NCBI GenBank assembly: GCA_900556135.1
Contig: USNR01000001.1
Location: 1 to 64,000, forward strand
Direction: 5' to 3'
DNA from: an uncultured Clostridium sp.
Lineage (GTDB): Bacteria > Bacillota > Clostridia > TANB77 > CAG-508
DNA: 64,000 nucleotides
The notes under the pieces were generated by a model. It did no database searches. It was not told the origin of the DNA and saw only the letters and a program-made list of their open reading frames with translations. Position numbers and translations under genes: made by a program. Shown here piece by piece: positions 17,360 through 26,571 of the stretch (positions are counted from its first letter, which is position 1; each line of letters begins with the position of its first letter).

Positions 17360-17587
17360 TTATTCAGCAACAAAATCCTCTTCTCTTATATTTCCATCTT
17401 CGTTTATTATTACTGAAATTTTCTTTTCTGCTTTATTTAATATTTCACTACATTTTTTAGACAATTGCATTCCCTCTTCAAATTTACTAACTGATTCTTC
17501 TAAAGTTAGTTTGCCATTTTCTAGTTCACCTGCAATTTCTTCTAACTTTTTCATTGACTCTTCAAAGCTTAATTCATTTTCCTTCAT
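17360..17587 (-). CDS. xseB: Exodeoxyribonuclease VII small subunit
   Basis: About 75 residues, normal length. The family pattern LSFEESMKKLEEIAGELENG followed by LTLEESVSKFEEGMQLSKKC is clear, a two-helix coiled coil with a charged end. XseB binds the large subunit to form the ATP-independent single-strand exonuclease. It follows xseA by 55 nt. I take the second of two adjacent ATG codons. Confidence 0.92.
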   Translation of the reverse strand: MKENELSFEESMKKLEEIAGELENGKLTLEESVSKFEEGMQLSKKCSEILNKAEKKISVIINEDGNIREEDFVAE

Positions 17588-17642
17588 CATTTATTCCTTA
17601 TAAAATATATTTAGGTTTTTACAAAGATTATACCTATAAACT

Positions 17643-18842
17643 TTAACATATCTTACTAATTTTTGCTCCATCTGCAAATCTAATTTCAACTTCATCATCT
17701 TTTTTTAATTGATTTGCTGATGTGACAATTTTAGTTTTTCCATCTTCTTTTATCGATGTTATGCTATATCCTCTTGTTAATGTTTTTAGAGGACTTAATG
17801 CATCTAACTTTGCAACTTCTTTTACAAACTTGGTTCTGCTCTCTTGCATTTTGCTTTGTATATAATTTTGAATATCCTTTACTTTCATATCTATAATCAT
17901 ATATTGTTCATTTATTTTTTGTAATGGATTTGTAAATACTTGCCTTGTCATACATTTTTCAAATGTTAATTTTGCTAATTCTAATTTCTTTCTTAATGCT
18001 ATTTTCAATCTATTATTATATTTTTCTAAATTAGTTTTAACCTCTTCTACATCCTGTACAGCTAGCTCAGTTGCTGCTGAAGGCGTTGGTGCTCTTAAAT
18101 CTGCCACAAAATCTGCTATCGTAAAATCTGTTTCATGTCCCACCGCCGATATAATTGGAATTTGCGAATTATATATTGCACGCGCAACACATTCTTCATT
18201 AAAAGGCCACAAGTCTTCTAATGAACCTCCACCTCTACCAACTATCAAAACATCAGCCATTTTATTTTTGTTCATAAACTCTATTGCCTCTACAATTTTA
18301 GCTGCTGCTGTTGGTCCTTGCACTGGAACTGGATATAATTTTATATGAACATTAGAATTTCTTCTTGTTCCAACATTTATTATATCTCTTATAACTGCTC
18401 CTGTGCTTGCCGTTAGAACCCCAATTGTTTCTGGCATAAATGGTATTTTCTTTTTATGAGCTTCATCAAATAGCCCTTCACTACTTAACTTTGCTTTTAA
18501 CTTTTCAAATTCTTCGTAAAGATTTCCCAATCCATCTTCTTTCATAGCCTTAGCATATATTTGATAAACTCCATCTCTTTCAAAAACAGATACAGTTCCA
18601 AGTATCATAACTTTCATTCCATCTTTTGGCATAAAAGACAAATGCGTAGTATATGATTTAAACATTACGCATTTTATTAGTGAATTTTCGTCCTTTAATG
18701 TGAAATATAGATGTCCTGTGTAATGATTTTTAAAGTTTGATATTTCTCCCTTTACTAAGACATTATTTAACATTTCATCATTTTCAAATTTATTTTTTAT
18801 GTATTTATTTAAGTCTGTTACAGTTATTGGATTATATTCCAT
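17643..18842 (-). CDS. xseA: Exodeoxyribonuclease VII large subunit
   Basis: About 399 residues. An OB-fold DNA-binding domain (ITVTDLNKYIKNKFE, LYFTLKD) occupies ~1-100. The catalytic domain follows with IGVLTASTGAVIRDI, ILIVGRGGGSLEDLWPFN and AVGHETDFTIADFVADLRAPT, then a long coiled coil and a C-terminal GYSI segment. The enzyme trims single-stranded ends in mismatch repair and recombination. The start is the ATG at 18842 with GGAAGGAAAAAAG before it; a TTG at 18857 overlaps that site. Confidence 0.93.
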   Translation of the reverse strand: MEYNPITVTDLNKYIKNKFENDEMLNNVLVKGEISNFKNHYTGHLYFTLKDENSLIKCVMFKSYTTHLSFMPKDGMKVMILGTVSVFERDGVYQIYAKAMKEDGLGNLYEEFEKLKAKLSSEGLFDEAHKKKIPFMPETIGVLTASTGAVIRDIINVGTRRNSNVHIKLYPVPVQGPTAAAKIVEAIEFMNKNKMADVLIVGRGGGSLEDLWPFNEECVARAIYNSQIPIISAVGHETDFTIADFVADLRAPTPSAATELAVQDVEEVKTNLEKYNNRLKIALRKKLELAKLTFEKCMTRQVFTNPLQKINEQYMIIDMKVKDIQNYIQSKMQESRTKFVKEVAKLDALSPLKTLTRGYSITSIKEDGKTKIVTSANQLKKDDEVEIRFADGAKISKIC

Positions 18843-18899
18843 CTTTTTTCCTTCCAATTCCTATCTTATTAAACAATTTCATCTTTCAAACAATTCCAA

Positions 18900-19039
18900 T
18901 GCATCTTATATGTTAATAATTATCGTTCTCCAGGGAACCCAGAAATTTTCCTTATGAAACTATGATAAAGACGAACATTCATAGTTAAGAGAAAATTCCA
19001 ATCCCTAGCTTTCTCTAATTACTAACATATAAGAGCATT
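18900..19039 (+). repeat. Structured dispersed element, copy 1
   Basis: The core (CAGGGAACCCAGAAATTTTCC, then ACTATGATAAAGACG, CATAGTTAAGAGAAAATT, CAATCCCTA) is shared with three other sites. An outer stem pairs TGCATCTTATATGTTA (18900-18915) with TAACATATAAGAGCA (19023-19037). The stem sequence differs from those of the other copies but still pairs. It lies between nusB and xseA and points against both genes. No plus-strand gene follows. Confidence 0.6.
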
Positions 19040-19089
19040 ATAGATTTCATTATTAAATTGCACGCTTTAAAATGTCATATAATTGAATT

Positions 19090-19491
19090 TTACAAATTAG
19101 CAACAACGCTTGCTAAAACTCCATTAATAAACGAACCAGAAGATTCTTCTCCATAAACCTTTGCATAATTTACAACTTCATTTATTACAATTTTATATGG
19201 AACTTTTTTATATTTTATTTCGTAAATTGCAAGCTTTAAAAAAGCTAAATCTATAGTTGATATTCTTTCTATAGTCCAGCCTGACTTTAAATTATCTGAT
19301 ATTATTTTATTTATTTCTTCATCATTTTGTTTTATACCATTTGCAATTTCTTTAACATATTCTCTTGTTTTTGGATCTTCTATATCATTGCTATCTAAAA
19401 ATAATTTAACCTGACTCTTACTATTTTGTTTTTGAACTTCCTGGCTATATATATAGCAAAATGCAAGTTCTCTTTTTGTTTTTTCTTCCAT
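19090..19491 (-). CDS. nusB: Transcription antitermination factor NusB
   Basis: 133 residues. The all-helical NusB pattern is present: REYVKEIANGIKQNDEEINK, WTIERISTIDLAFLKLAIYEI and KIVINEVVNYAKVYGEESSGSF. NusB with NusE binds boxA of rRNA leaders and prevents premature termination. It ends the asp23-amaP-DUF2273-nusB unit; the 248-bp gap to xseA contains the dispersed element. Confidence 0.95.
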   Translation of the reverse strand: MEEKTKRELAFCYIYSQEVQKQNSKSQVKLFLDSNDIEDPKTREYVKEIANGIKQNDEEINKIISDNLKSGWTIERISTIDLAFLKLAIYEIKYKKVPYKIVINEVVNYAKVYGEESSGSFINGVLASVVANL

Positions 19492-19501
19492 CTGCTTCCC
19501 C

Positions 19502-19705
19502 TTATAATCTATCTATAAAACTCTTTAATTTTTCTTTTACATCTGTCTTGTTTTGTTGAATATAATTTCCTACAAAAATTCCAAATGCAATAAATATAAT
19601 CCATATCATTAATTCATACAAATGTGTGCATAAAATTATAATAGCAACCAAAGCTCCAATAATTGCACCTGCATATGTACTTAAAAATCTTTTTATTTCA
19701 TCCAT
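19502..19705 (-). CDS. DUF2273 small membrane protein
   Basis: 67 residues with two hydrophobic helices (GAIIGALVAIIILCTHLYEL and WIIFIAFGIFVGNYIQQ) and a lysine-rich tail. The size, topology and place between amaP and nusB match DUF2273, a companion of Asp23/AmaP proteins at the membrane. It is 10 nt upstream of nusB. Confidence 0.8.
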   Translation of the reverse strand: MDEIKRFLSTYAGAIIGALVAIIILCTHLYELMIWIIFIAFGIFVGNYIQQNKTDVKEKLKSFIDRL

Positions 19706-19740
19706 ATTATATTTCCAATCCTTCCTACATGGTCAAAATA

Positions 19741-20301
19741 TTACTCTTTTACACTATTTTCATTTGTATCTATTACATTCTTTATTCTTATGTCTATATT
19801 TTTCACTTCTAAATCTAAAGATTCTTTTATTTTTTCTTTTATTCTCATTTGTAGATTATTACTTAATTCTTTAATTACAGTATTGTTTGTAGTTTCTATT
19901 GTTAAAATAATAGACAAGTTATTTTCATTATCTAATACAACTTTAGCTTGTGAACTTTTAACACTAGAAAATCCAGAAACCACAGCATTTACCATGCTAA
20001 CTAAAGTTTCTTTTGTAATCAATAATTTTCCGTCATCATTTTCTAATAAAACTCCATCATTATACGATTCTTCACTTTTGTATGCTGACTCGAAGAAAAT
20101 GCTTTTTATTGCTAATAATATAAATACGCAATTTAGCCCTAATAATACATTGCATGTTACTTTATCAGCTAACACATGTGTTGCTATCATATATATAGTT
20201 GTTATATCCATCCAACCAAATATTACTAAACAACTTATAATAGAAATTAATAATATTAATACAGAAAATACTGCTAATGCTATTCTATCTAAAAACTTCA
20301 T
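19741..20301 (-). CDS. amaP: Alkaline-shock membrane anchor AmaP
   Basis: About 186 residues. Two N-terminal helices (ALAVFSVLILLISIISCLV, then NVLLGLNCVFILLAIKSIFF) are followed by a soluble domain beginning LITKETLVSMVNAVVSGF, which is an Asp23-like fold. AmaP anchors Asp23 at the membrane in staphylococci. I start at the ATG at 20301; an ATG 12 nt earlier has no room for a ribosome-binding site. Followed after 35 nt by DUF2273. Confidence 0.85.
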   Translation of the reverse strand: MKFLDRIALAVFSVLILLISIISCLVIFGWMDITTIYMIATHVLADKVTCNVLLGLNCVFILLAIKSIFFESAYKSEESYNDGVLLENDDGKLLITKETLVSMVNAVVSGFSSVKSSQAKVVLDNENNLSIILTIETTNNTVIKELSNNLQMRIKEKIKESLDLEVKNIDIRIKNVIDTNENSVKE

Positions 20302-20470
20302 ACTTAATCCCATTCCTTTCTATGGTACACGTTATTATTGAAATAAATTTAAATTAATCAAGGAAGTTAGAAATTAATAATAACTTCTAACATTCCCTAT
20401 ATGCTTATTAATTTTAAAATTCAGTCCTTTGCAGTTTGAAAATAATTAATTTTGGCTAGGCAAACAAACA

Positions 20471-20514
20471 AGAAAACCGAAGGCGTGCTTTGTGCACGTC
20501 GAGGATTTTCGAAG
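20471..20514. other. GC-richer hairpin between asp23 and amaP
   Basis: GAAAACC-GAA-GGCGTGC and GCACGTC-GAG-GATTTTC can fold into a stem of about 14 pairs with internal mismatches. The arms are richer in G+C than anything around them. It lacks a clean T-run on the minus strand, so it may be an attenuator, processing site or repeat, not a simple terminator. Confidence 0.4.
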
Positions 20515-20556
20515 TGTAGTTTAACAACGTCAAAATTGTAATTATTTTTAAACTAA

Positions 20557-20988
20557 CTACTCCTCTGTGCTTTCCTCTTCGCTTTCTTCATTACTCTCTG
20601 TATTAACACCTTGGACATGAACATTAACAGCAACAACTTTTAAGCCTGTCATTCCTTCAACAGCACTTTTAACTCTATTTTGTATATCAAAAGCAACATC
20701 TGGAATTCTTGTTCCATATTCAACTATAATGTTAACATCTATTTTAGCTTCTTTTTCTCCAACTTCAACTTTAATTCCTTTAGCTAAATTTTTCTTTCCA
20801 CTTAATACTTCTGATATTCCACCTGCAAATCCACCTGCCATTGCAAATACTCCAGGAGCTTCTGTAACTGCTTTACCTGCAATTATAGCAACAACATCAT
20901 CAGATATTTGTATTGTGCTTGTTTGTCCTTCAGAGTTTTCAACCTCTACTGCCACTTCGTTTTCTTTTACATTTTCTTCATTTTCCAT
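20557..20988 (-). CDS. Asp23/Gls24 family envelope stress protein
   Basis: About 143 residues. The Asp23 core is evident: IQISDDVVAIIAGKAVTEAPGVF, then KGIKVEVGEKEAKIDVNIIVEYG and VRRVKSAVEGMTGL-like NRVKSAVEGMTGL. Family members form membrane-associated layers bound by AmaP under envelope stress. GGAGGT stands 7 nt before the ATG at 20988. An acidic, glutamate/serine-rich tail ends the protein. The 255-bp gap to amaP contains the GC-rich hairpin. Confidence 0.9.
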   Translation of the reverse strand: MENEENVKENEVAVEVENSEGQTSTIQISDDVVAIIAGKAVTEAPGVFAMAGGFAGGISEVLSGKKNLAKGIKVEVGEKEAKIDVNIIVEYGTRIPDVAFDIQNRVKSAVEGMTGLKVVAVNVHVQGVNTESNEESEEESTEE

Positions 20989-21137
20989 AATATATACCTC
21001 CATATTTTTTATTTTATCTAAAATTAAAAGTTTTATTATATCTTTTAATTCTATTATAGTATATCAATATACTGCAAAATTTACAACAAGTTTTAAAAAT
21101 TTCTTACTATTCATTTTATCACATTTTATTTTTTATA

Positions 21138-22589
21138 TTACATAAATAGCGCTGGTCTAAATCCATGATATGATTGTGCTTGATCTGGTCCACCTAAACG
21201 ATATCCCGCTGGGCTTCCCTCTCCGCTATGTCTTCCAACATACGCTCCTCCTCTTCTAGTACATATAAGACTTGTACTAGATGTTTTTTCCGTTGTCCAT
21301 TCCCATACATTTCCTCCCATATCATATATATTACAAACCGGTGTAGTTTGTCCCGTTGGTATTAAAACAGATTCACTTGCAGCCTTCGTTTTGCTTGCCC
21401 CTTTTATATCTTTATATGAAGTTAATCCTAAATCATTATAGTTCCCCTCTTTTGAATCCGAACCATAATTAGTCGCTTTAGTTTGAATAAAAGCTATTGC
21501 TGTATCCCAAGCATAACTACTACATAATTTTGTTTTAGCTTTATAGCCTTGTTTAGTTGCCATTCCCTCTGCTAAGGTTTGTGATTGCGTCTTAGTTACC
21601 CAATTATATGGAACCTGACTCTTCTTCACAGTTACTGTATTACTTACAGTTGCTCCACTCACTCTCATAGTTTGTGATGCAGTACTTTCTTTGTCTCCTG
21701 CTTCATATCTTCCTATATAATATCCTTTATATGATTCTACGCTTGCTTTCTCATCCGAAGGCATAGATTCTACATAATAGTATGTAGTATCAGCACTATT
21801 AATCTTTTCCGACTTAGTTGTTGTGTCTATTGTACCTGTAGATGTATTAATTGAATATGCAGCTCTCTTATAATCTGCTATACTTTCTACTGGTATCCAC
21901 ACAAACTGATTTCCGTCTTTATCTTCTATTACTATTCCGCCTGATACTTCTGTTGCTGAATCATATGCTATTTTAAATCCACTTGGAATTACTACTCTAT
22001 CTTCTCCTATTAATATTGGTGTATTTACAGTTTTGCTTACCATAATATCTTTTTGTGCCTCATTTAATGAAATTGAATATGTTTTGGAGCTTATTATTGC
22101 TGTAGATTTATGGTTTTCTACATCTGTTGCTTCTACTGTAATTTCATATATTGTTGCTTCTTCTAGCCCTGTAAATGTATATGTTGTTGCTCTACTGTTT
22201 GTGCTATCTGTTTGCCAATCTCCATCTCCAATTTTGTATCTTATTACTGCAATTCCGCTTTTTGTTTCTGTAACATCAGCCTTTACAGTAATGCTATATT
22301 TGGTTCTATCTGTAACTTTAACACTATTTATTTTTGGTGCATCTGTGTCAGCTACAACTTTTACTCCGTCTTCTGTGTATTCATCGTCTTGTTTTAATTC
22401 ATCTAATTTTGCTTGTCCTTCTTCTTGTGCTAAGGTTTGGTTTTGCTCTGTTTCTCTCATAATAGTTATCAAACCATTTTTCCCCACAGTAGTATTAAGT
22501 GTTATTCCTGCTAAAATCATTATAACCACAATAGTAATTACAAGCGCTACCAAAGTTATTCCTTTAGAATCTTTCACAATTTTTTTCAT
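21138..22589 (-). CDS. Pilin-like surface protein with fibronectin-type and FGE/C-type-lectin domain
   Basis: 483 residues. The N-terminus KGITLVALVITIVVIMILAG is a type IV-pilin-like prepilin signal, with a Gly before ITLVALV-type cleavage. A coiled segment is followed by a fibronectin-like domain (~88-170: PKINSVKVTDRTKYSITVK, TYTFTGLEEATIYEITV) and then a formylglycine-generating-enzyme/C-type-lectin fold: VVIPSGFKIAY, FVWIPV, YYIGRYEAGD, YDMGGNVWEWTTEKTS and C-terminal SYHGFRPALF. The FGE catalytic cysteines are absent, so a binding role is likelier. The last ~30 residues resemble variable tails of diversity-generating retroelement targets; no reverse transcriptase is in the window. GAAAGGAA lies before the ATG. 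Confidence 0.72.
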   Translation of the reverse strand: MKKIVKDSKGITLVALVITIVVIMILAGITLNTTVGKNGLITIMRETEQNQTLAQEEGQAKLDELKQDDEYTEDGVKVVADTDAPKINSVKVTDRTKYSITVKADVTETKSGIAVIRYKIGDGDWQTDSTNSRATTYTFTGLEEATIYEITVEATDVENHKSTAIISSKTYSISLNEAQKDIMVSKTVNTPILIGEDRVVIPSGFKIAYDSATEVSGGIVIEDKDGNQFVWIPVESIADYKRAAYSINTSTGTIDTTTKSEKINSADTTYYYVESMPSDEKASVESYKGYYIGRYEAGDKESTASQTMRVSGATVSNTVTVKKSQVPYNWVTKTQSQTLAEGMATKQGYKAKTKLCSSYAWDTAIAFIQTKATNYGSDSKEGNYNDLGLTSYKDIKGASKTKAASESVLIPTGQTTPVCNIYDMGGNVWEWTTEKTSSTSLICTRRGGAYVGRHSGEGSPAGYRLGGPDQAQSYHGFRPALFM

Positions 22590-22638
22590 CTCATGTTCCT
22601 TTCTCTACATATTATCTCACTATCTAAAGTGACTTAAT

Positions 22639-23622
22639 CTATTCAAAGATGCTTCCCGCTTCTATGCTATTTCCTCTTAAAAATTCTTTTATATCCATCT
22701 TTCTAGAATTTTCTCCTTGTATTTCCGTCACCGAAATTATACCATTGTTTGCTTTAATATACAACCCCTGTTTTGGATTTGAAAACAAAACAGTACCTGG
22801 TTCTAATTTTACAACATTGCCTTTATATTCTTCTAGTTCCTTATTTTCTTCTATCAGCTTGTCCAAAGAAAGTACTTCTACCTTCCAAAACTTTATTTTC
22901 TTATCCTTTAAATGCGAATATGCACCCATTATAGGATTTAGCCCCCTTACAAGATTCTTTATTTCTTCTGCTGACTTATTTTGCCAGTCTATTTTTGCCA
23001 TTTCTTTAGAAAGCATAGGTGCCATTGTAAATTCTTCTGGTTGTTTTGTTCTTGTTACTGTTCCTGCCTCTATTTCTTTTAAAGTTTTTACTAATAATTC
23101 CCCACCTATTTTACTTAGTCTTTGCCATAATTCTCCTGTAGTTTCATTTTCTCCAATTTTCACCTCTTGCTTAAGAATCATGTCACCAGTATCCATGCCT
23201 TCATCCATATACATTGTTGTAATTCCTGTTTTTTTATCGCCATTTAGAACAGCCCATTGTATTGGAGCAGCCCCTCTATATTGTGGTAAAAGAGAGCCAT
23301 GAACATTTATACATCCTAATTTAGGTATCTCTAATATTTCTTTAGGTAAAATTTTTCCATATGCAACAACACATATAACATCTGGATTTAACTTTCTAAT
23401 CTCATCAATAAATTCTGTGTTATTTCTTACTTTTATAGGCTGAAATATTTTTAAGCCTTGCATTTCAGCATATTCTTTAACCGGAGATGGAATAAGTTTC
23501 ATTCCTCTTCCTTTAGGTTTATCTGGATTGGTAACAACCCCGATTATGTTATATTTTGCTTCTACCAAACTTTTTAATGATTCCATTGCAAAATCTGGCG
23601 TCCCCATAAATAATATGTTCAT
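22639..23622 (-). CDS. fmt: Methionyl-tRNA formyltransferase
   Basis: 327 residues. The N-terminal formyltransferase domain shows FMGTPDFAMESLKSL, VVTNPDKPKGRG, and the 10-formyl-THF/catalytic loop INVHGSLLPQYRGAAPIQWA (Asn-His); DEGMDTGDMILKQEV follows. A C-terminal OB-fold domain binds tRNA. It formylates initiator Met-tRNA, with def just upstream removing the formyl group from proteins. AAAGGAATG stands before the ATG. Confidence 0.96.
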   Translation of the reverse strand: MNILFMGTPDFAMESLKSLVEAKYNIIGVVTNPDKPKGRGMKLIPSPVKEYAEMQGLKIFQPIKVRNNTEFIDEIRKLNPDVICVVAYGKILPKEILEIPKLGCINVHGSLLPQYRGAAPIQWAVLNGDKKTGITTMYMDEGMDTGDMILKQEVKIGENETTGELWQRLSKIGGELLVKTLKEIEAGTVTRTKQPEEFTMAPMLSKEMAKIDWQNKSAEEIKNLVRGLNPIMGAYSHLKDKKIKFWKVEVLSLDKLIEENKELEEYKGNVVKLEPGTVLFSNPKQGLYIKANNGIISVTEIQGENSRKMDIKEFLRGNSIEAGSIFE

Positions 23623-23658
23623 AAAATCTCATTCCTTTCTCACTTTTAAGTATATGAA

Positions 23659-24138
23659 TTATTGCTCTTTAGGTTCAACATACTCTAATGTTCCTGGTTC
23701 CATTTTATCCACAAAAAGTATTCCATTTAAATGGTCTATTTCGTGTGATAATGCTTGTGCTAATAAGTCTTTTGCAACTATTTTTACTTTTTCTCCATTC
23801 TCGTTAAGAGCAGTTACTATTACTTCTTTAGGTCTTATTAATTTTGCATATTGATTAGGAAAACTCAAGCATCCTTCTTCAACTTCTTGTACACCTTTTT
23901 CTTTAACAATTTCTGGATTTACTAATTTTAAAGGTGGCTCCCCGTCATACAAATCTATAACAATTACTCTTTTTAAAATTCCAACTTGAGGTGCAGCTAA
24001 CCCTACACCATTATATTCATGCATAGTTTCTACCATATCTTCTAATAATACTTTTATTCTGTCATCTACCTCTTCTACAACTCTGCAATTCTTTCTTAAT
24101 ATTTCATCTCCAGATAATCTTATTTCTCTTATTGCCAT
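23659..24138 (-). CDS. def: Peptide deformylase
   Basis: 159 residues. All three catalytic motifs are intact: GVGLAAPQVG, EGCLSFPN (metal-ligand cysteine) and HEIDHLNG (H-E-x-x-H). The enzyme removes the N-formyl group from nascent proteins, using Fe2+. It lies between priA and fmt in the conserved order. TAAGGAGG precedes the ATG. Confidence 0.97.
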   Translation of the reverse strand: MAIREIRLSGDEILRKNCRVVEEVDDRIKVLLEDMVETMHEYNGVGLAAPQVGILKRVIVIDLYDGEPPLKLVNPEIVKEKGVQEVEEGCLSFPNQYAKLIRPKEVIVTALNENGEKVKIVAKDLLAQALSHEIDHLNGILFVDKMEPGTLEYVEPKEQ

Positions 24139-24183
24139 TTTTTAATTCCTCCTTACTTATTCTGAATGATAACAATAATACTT

Positions 24184-26442
24184 TTACATCATATTATTTG
24201 GATTTATATCACAAATAATTTTTGTTTGATTATTTTTATTTTTTGAAATTTCTTTATTCGCCTTTTGTAATACTTCATTTAATAAAACAATTATTTTTTC
24301 ATTAAGTTTGCACTTTATAATTATTCTCCATCTTATTTTATTTTTTATTCTATCAATTGGAGCTGAAACTGGTTTAAAAACATTCATTTCTATATTATTT
24401 TTTTCTTTGTAAATGTTTATAATGTTAAAAATATTTTTAGCCGTATTTTTCACTTCTTCTTTTGTTCGTCCATTAATTCCAAGCAATATTATATCACAAA
24501 AAGGCGGATATCTCAATTGTTTTCTTATTTGTATTTCCGTATCGTAAAACTTTTTATAATCTTGCAATTTAGAATACTGAATGCTAAAACTGTCCGGGTT
24601 ATATGTTTGTATAATAACATTTCCCTTGTCTTTTCCTCTTCCCGCTCTTCCCGCTACTTGTGTTAGTATTTGAAATGTTCTTTCATTTGCCCTATAATCA
24701 TCAATATTTAAGCTGCTATCTGCCGCAATTACTCCAACCAAAGTAACATTTGGGAAATGATGTCCTTTAACTACCATTTGCGTTCCTATTAAAATATCTA
24801 TATTTTCATTTCTAAATTTATTTAAAATTTCCTCATGAGAATTTTTCTTGGTTACTGTATCAACATCCATTCTAATAGTAGTAGCTTCTGGAAATAATTT
24901 ATTTATTTCTGCTTCTAGCTTTTGAGTTCCAGTTCCAAAATATCTAATGTTTTTACTACCGCAAGTAGGACATATATTTATTGCTTTAGTTTCATACCCG
25001 CAATAATGACATTTTAATTTATTTTCTCTTAAATGGTATGTTAATGATATGTCGCAGTTCTTGCATTTAGCCGTATATCCACAATCCCTGCACATTATAA
25101 AAGTTGAAAAACCTCTTCTGTTCAAGAACAAGATAGTTTGTTTTTTGTTTTTTATATTCTCTTCTATCATAGTATGCAATTTTCCACTTATCATTGATTT
25201 ATTGCCTGATGCCAATTCTAATCTTAGGTCTACTATTTCTACTTCAGGCAGTTCCGAATTGTTTGCTCTTTTAGTTAATTCAACTAATTCCATTTTTCCA
25301 TTTGTCGCTTTATAGTACGATTTTATATCTGGTGTAGCACTTCCTAATACTAACGGAACATTATTTTTCTTTGCTAGGTAACTTGCAATATCTTTTGCAT
25401 TATATCTAGGAGTTGTCTCTGATTTATACGACTCATCATGTTCCTCATCTATTATTATTAATCCTAAATCTTTAACAGGTGCAAAAATTGCTGAACGTGC
25501 TCCTATTACAATTTTTGCATCTCCTCTTTCTATTTTTTTCCATTGGTCATATCTTTCACCAACAGATAGCTTACTATGTAACACAGCAATTCTTTCTTCT
25601 CCAAATCTACTAGTAAATCTATCTACTGTTTGTGGCGTTAATGATATTTCTGGAACTAGCATTATACTTGTTTTATTTTTTTGTAAAACCTTTTCTATCA
25701 GCTGAATATATATTTCTGTTTTACCTGAACCTGTTACTCCAAATAATAAAAATTCTTCATTCTCATCAAATTCTATACATGCCGATATTTTATCAAAGGC
25801 TTCTTGTTGTTCTGCAGTTAACTGCATATTTTTTGTTTTATTTACAACTTTATGTATAAAAGGATTTCTTTCAACCTCTTTTTGTATAATCTCTACATAA
25901 CCATTCTTTTCTAAAGTTTTTATTACCGCTAAAGATACATCTGCAAACATTTGCAAGTCCGATGAAAGTATTTCGTCATTTTCCATTAAAAATCTTAATG
26001 CACGTATTTGTTTTTCTGATTTTATTATTTTATTTTCTATGTCTTCTTCTATTTCGTCATTATCTTTTTTTAAATATACAAAATTTTTAAATTTATCATT
26101 AACTCTATTTTCAAATTTTTTTGTTGTAGTTCCTGGGGGTAGCATTAATTTTATGCAATCCGAAATATTACAAAAATATCTATGTGCCATAATCTTTGCA
26201 AGCTTAATATTTTCTTTTGTTAAATATTGTTTTTCCTCTATGTTTGCAATGCTTTTCACCTTATAATCAGAAGTTTCTTTAATTCCAACCACAAAACCTT
26301 CTTCTAGCTTTTTTAAGTTTCCAAAAGGCACAAAAACACTACTTCCAATAGATATTTTTTCTTCCATATCTTGTGGAATTGCATAATCGAATGTTCTATT
26401 CAAACTCTTTACATTGCTATTTATTATAATTTCTGCTATCAT
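24184..26442 (-). CDS. priA: Primosomal replication-restart helicase PriA
   Basis: About 752 residues. N-terminal 3'-DNA-end-binding domain (IINSNVKSLNRTFDYAIP, GSSVFVPFG), then a superfamily 2 helicase: Walker A GVTGSGKTEIY, Walker B/DEEH IIIDEEHDES, LGSATPDIKS and QVAGRAGRGKDKG. A zinc-binding insert with eight cysteines (CRDCGYTAKCKNC, CHYCGYE, CPTCGS) is complete. PriA reloads the replisome at stalled forks. I start at the ATG at 26442; the frame extends upstream through a hydrophobic stretch without supporting signals. Confidence 0.95.
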   Translation of the reverse strand: MIAEIIINSNVKSLNRTFDYAIPQDMEEKISIGSSVFVPFGNLKKLEEGFVVGIKETSDYKVKSIANIEEKQYLTKENIKLAKIMAHRYFCNISDCIKLMLPPGTTTKKFENRVNDKFKNFVYLKKDNDEIEEDIENKIIKSEKQIRALRFLMENDEILSSDLQMFADVSLAVIKTLEKNGYVEIIQKEVERNPFIHKVVNKTKNMQLTAEQQEAFDKISACIEFDENEEFLLFGVTGSGKTEIYIQLIEKVLQKNKTSIMLVPEISLTPQTVDRFTSRFGEERIAVLHSKLSVGERYDQWKKIERGDAKIVIGARSAIFAPVKDLGLIIIDEEHDESYKSETTPRYNAKDIASYLAKKNNVPLVLGSATPDIKSYYKATNGKMELVELTKRANNSELPEVEIVDLRLELASGNKSMISGKLHTMIEENIKNKKQTILFLNRRGFSTFIMCRDCGYTAKCKNCDISLTYHLRENKLKCHYCGYETKAINICPTCGSKNIRYFGTGTQKLEAEINKLFPEATTIRMDVDTVTKKNSHEEILNKFRNENIDILIGTQMVVKGHHFPNVTLVGVIAADSSLNIDDYRANERTFQILTQVAGRAGRGKDKGNVIIQTYNPDSFSIQYSKLQDYKKFYDTEIQIRKQLRYPPFCDIILLGINGRTKEEVKNTAKNIFNIINIYKEKNNIEMNVFKPVSAPIDRIKNKIRWRIIIKCKLNEKIIVLLNEVLQKANKEISKNKNNQTKIICDINPNNMM

Positions 26443-26493
26443 TTTTCTCTTCCTTTTGACATATTTTATCATACAAAAAAAGCAAAGTAAAGG

Positions 26494-26550
26494 CGATAAA
26501 ACAAGAAAGTACATGATTGTTTTCTTTTTTCAACCATGTACTTTCTTATC
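26494..26550 (-). terminator. Intrinsic terminator after the CMP-kinase-like gene
   Basis: A long stem (GATAAGAAAGTACATGGTTG pairing with CAATCATGTACTTTCTTG on the minus strand) encloses an A-rich loop and ends near TTTTATC. Confidence 0.65.
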
Positions 26551-26571
26551 TATCCCTGACCATCTAAACAG

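Noticed and set aside
22033..23302. Plus-strand frames opposite the pilin-like gene and fmt
   Set aside because: Both strong minus-strand genes have motifs, ribosome-binding sites and full length.
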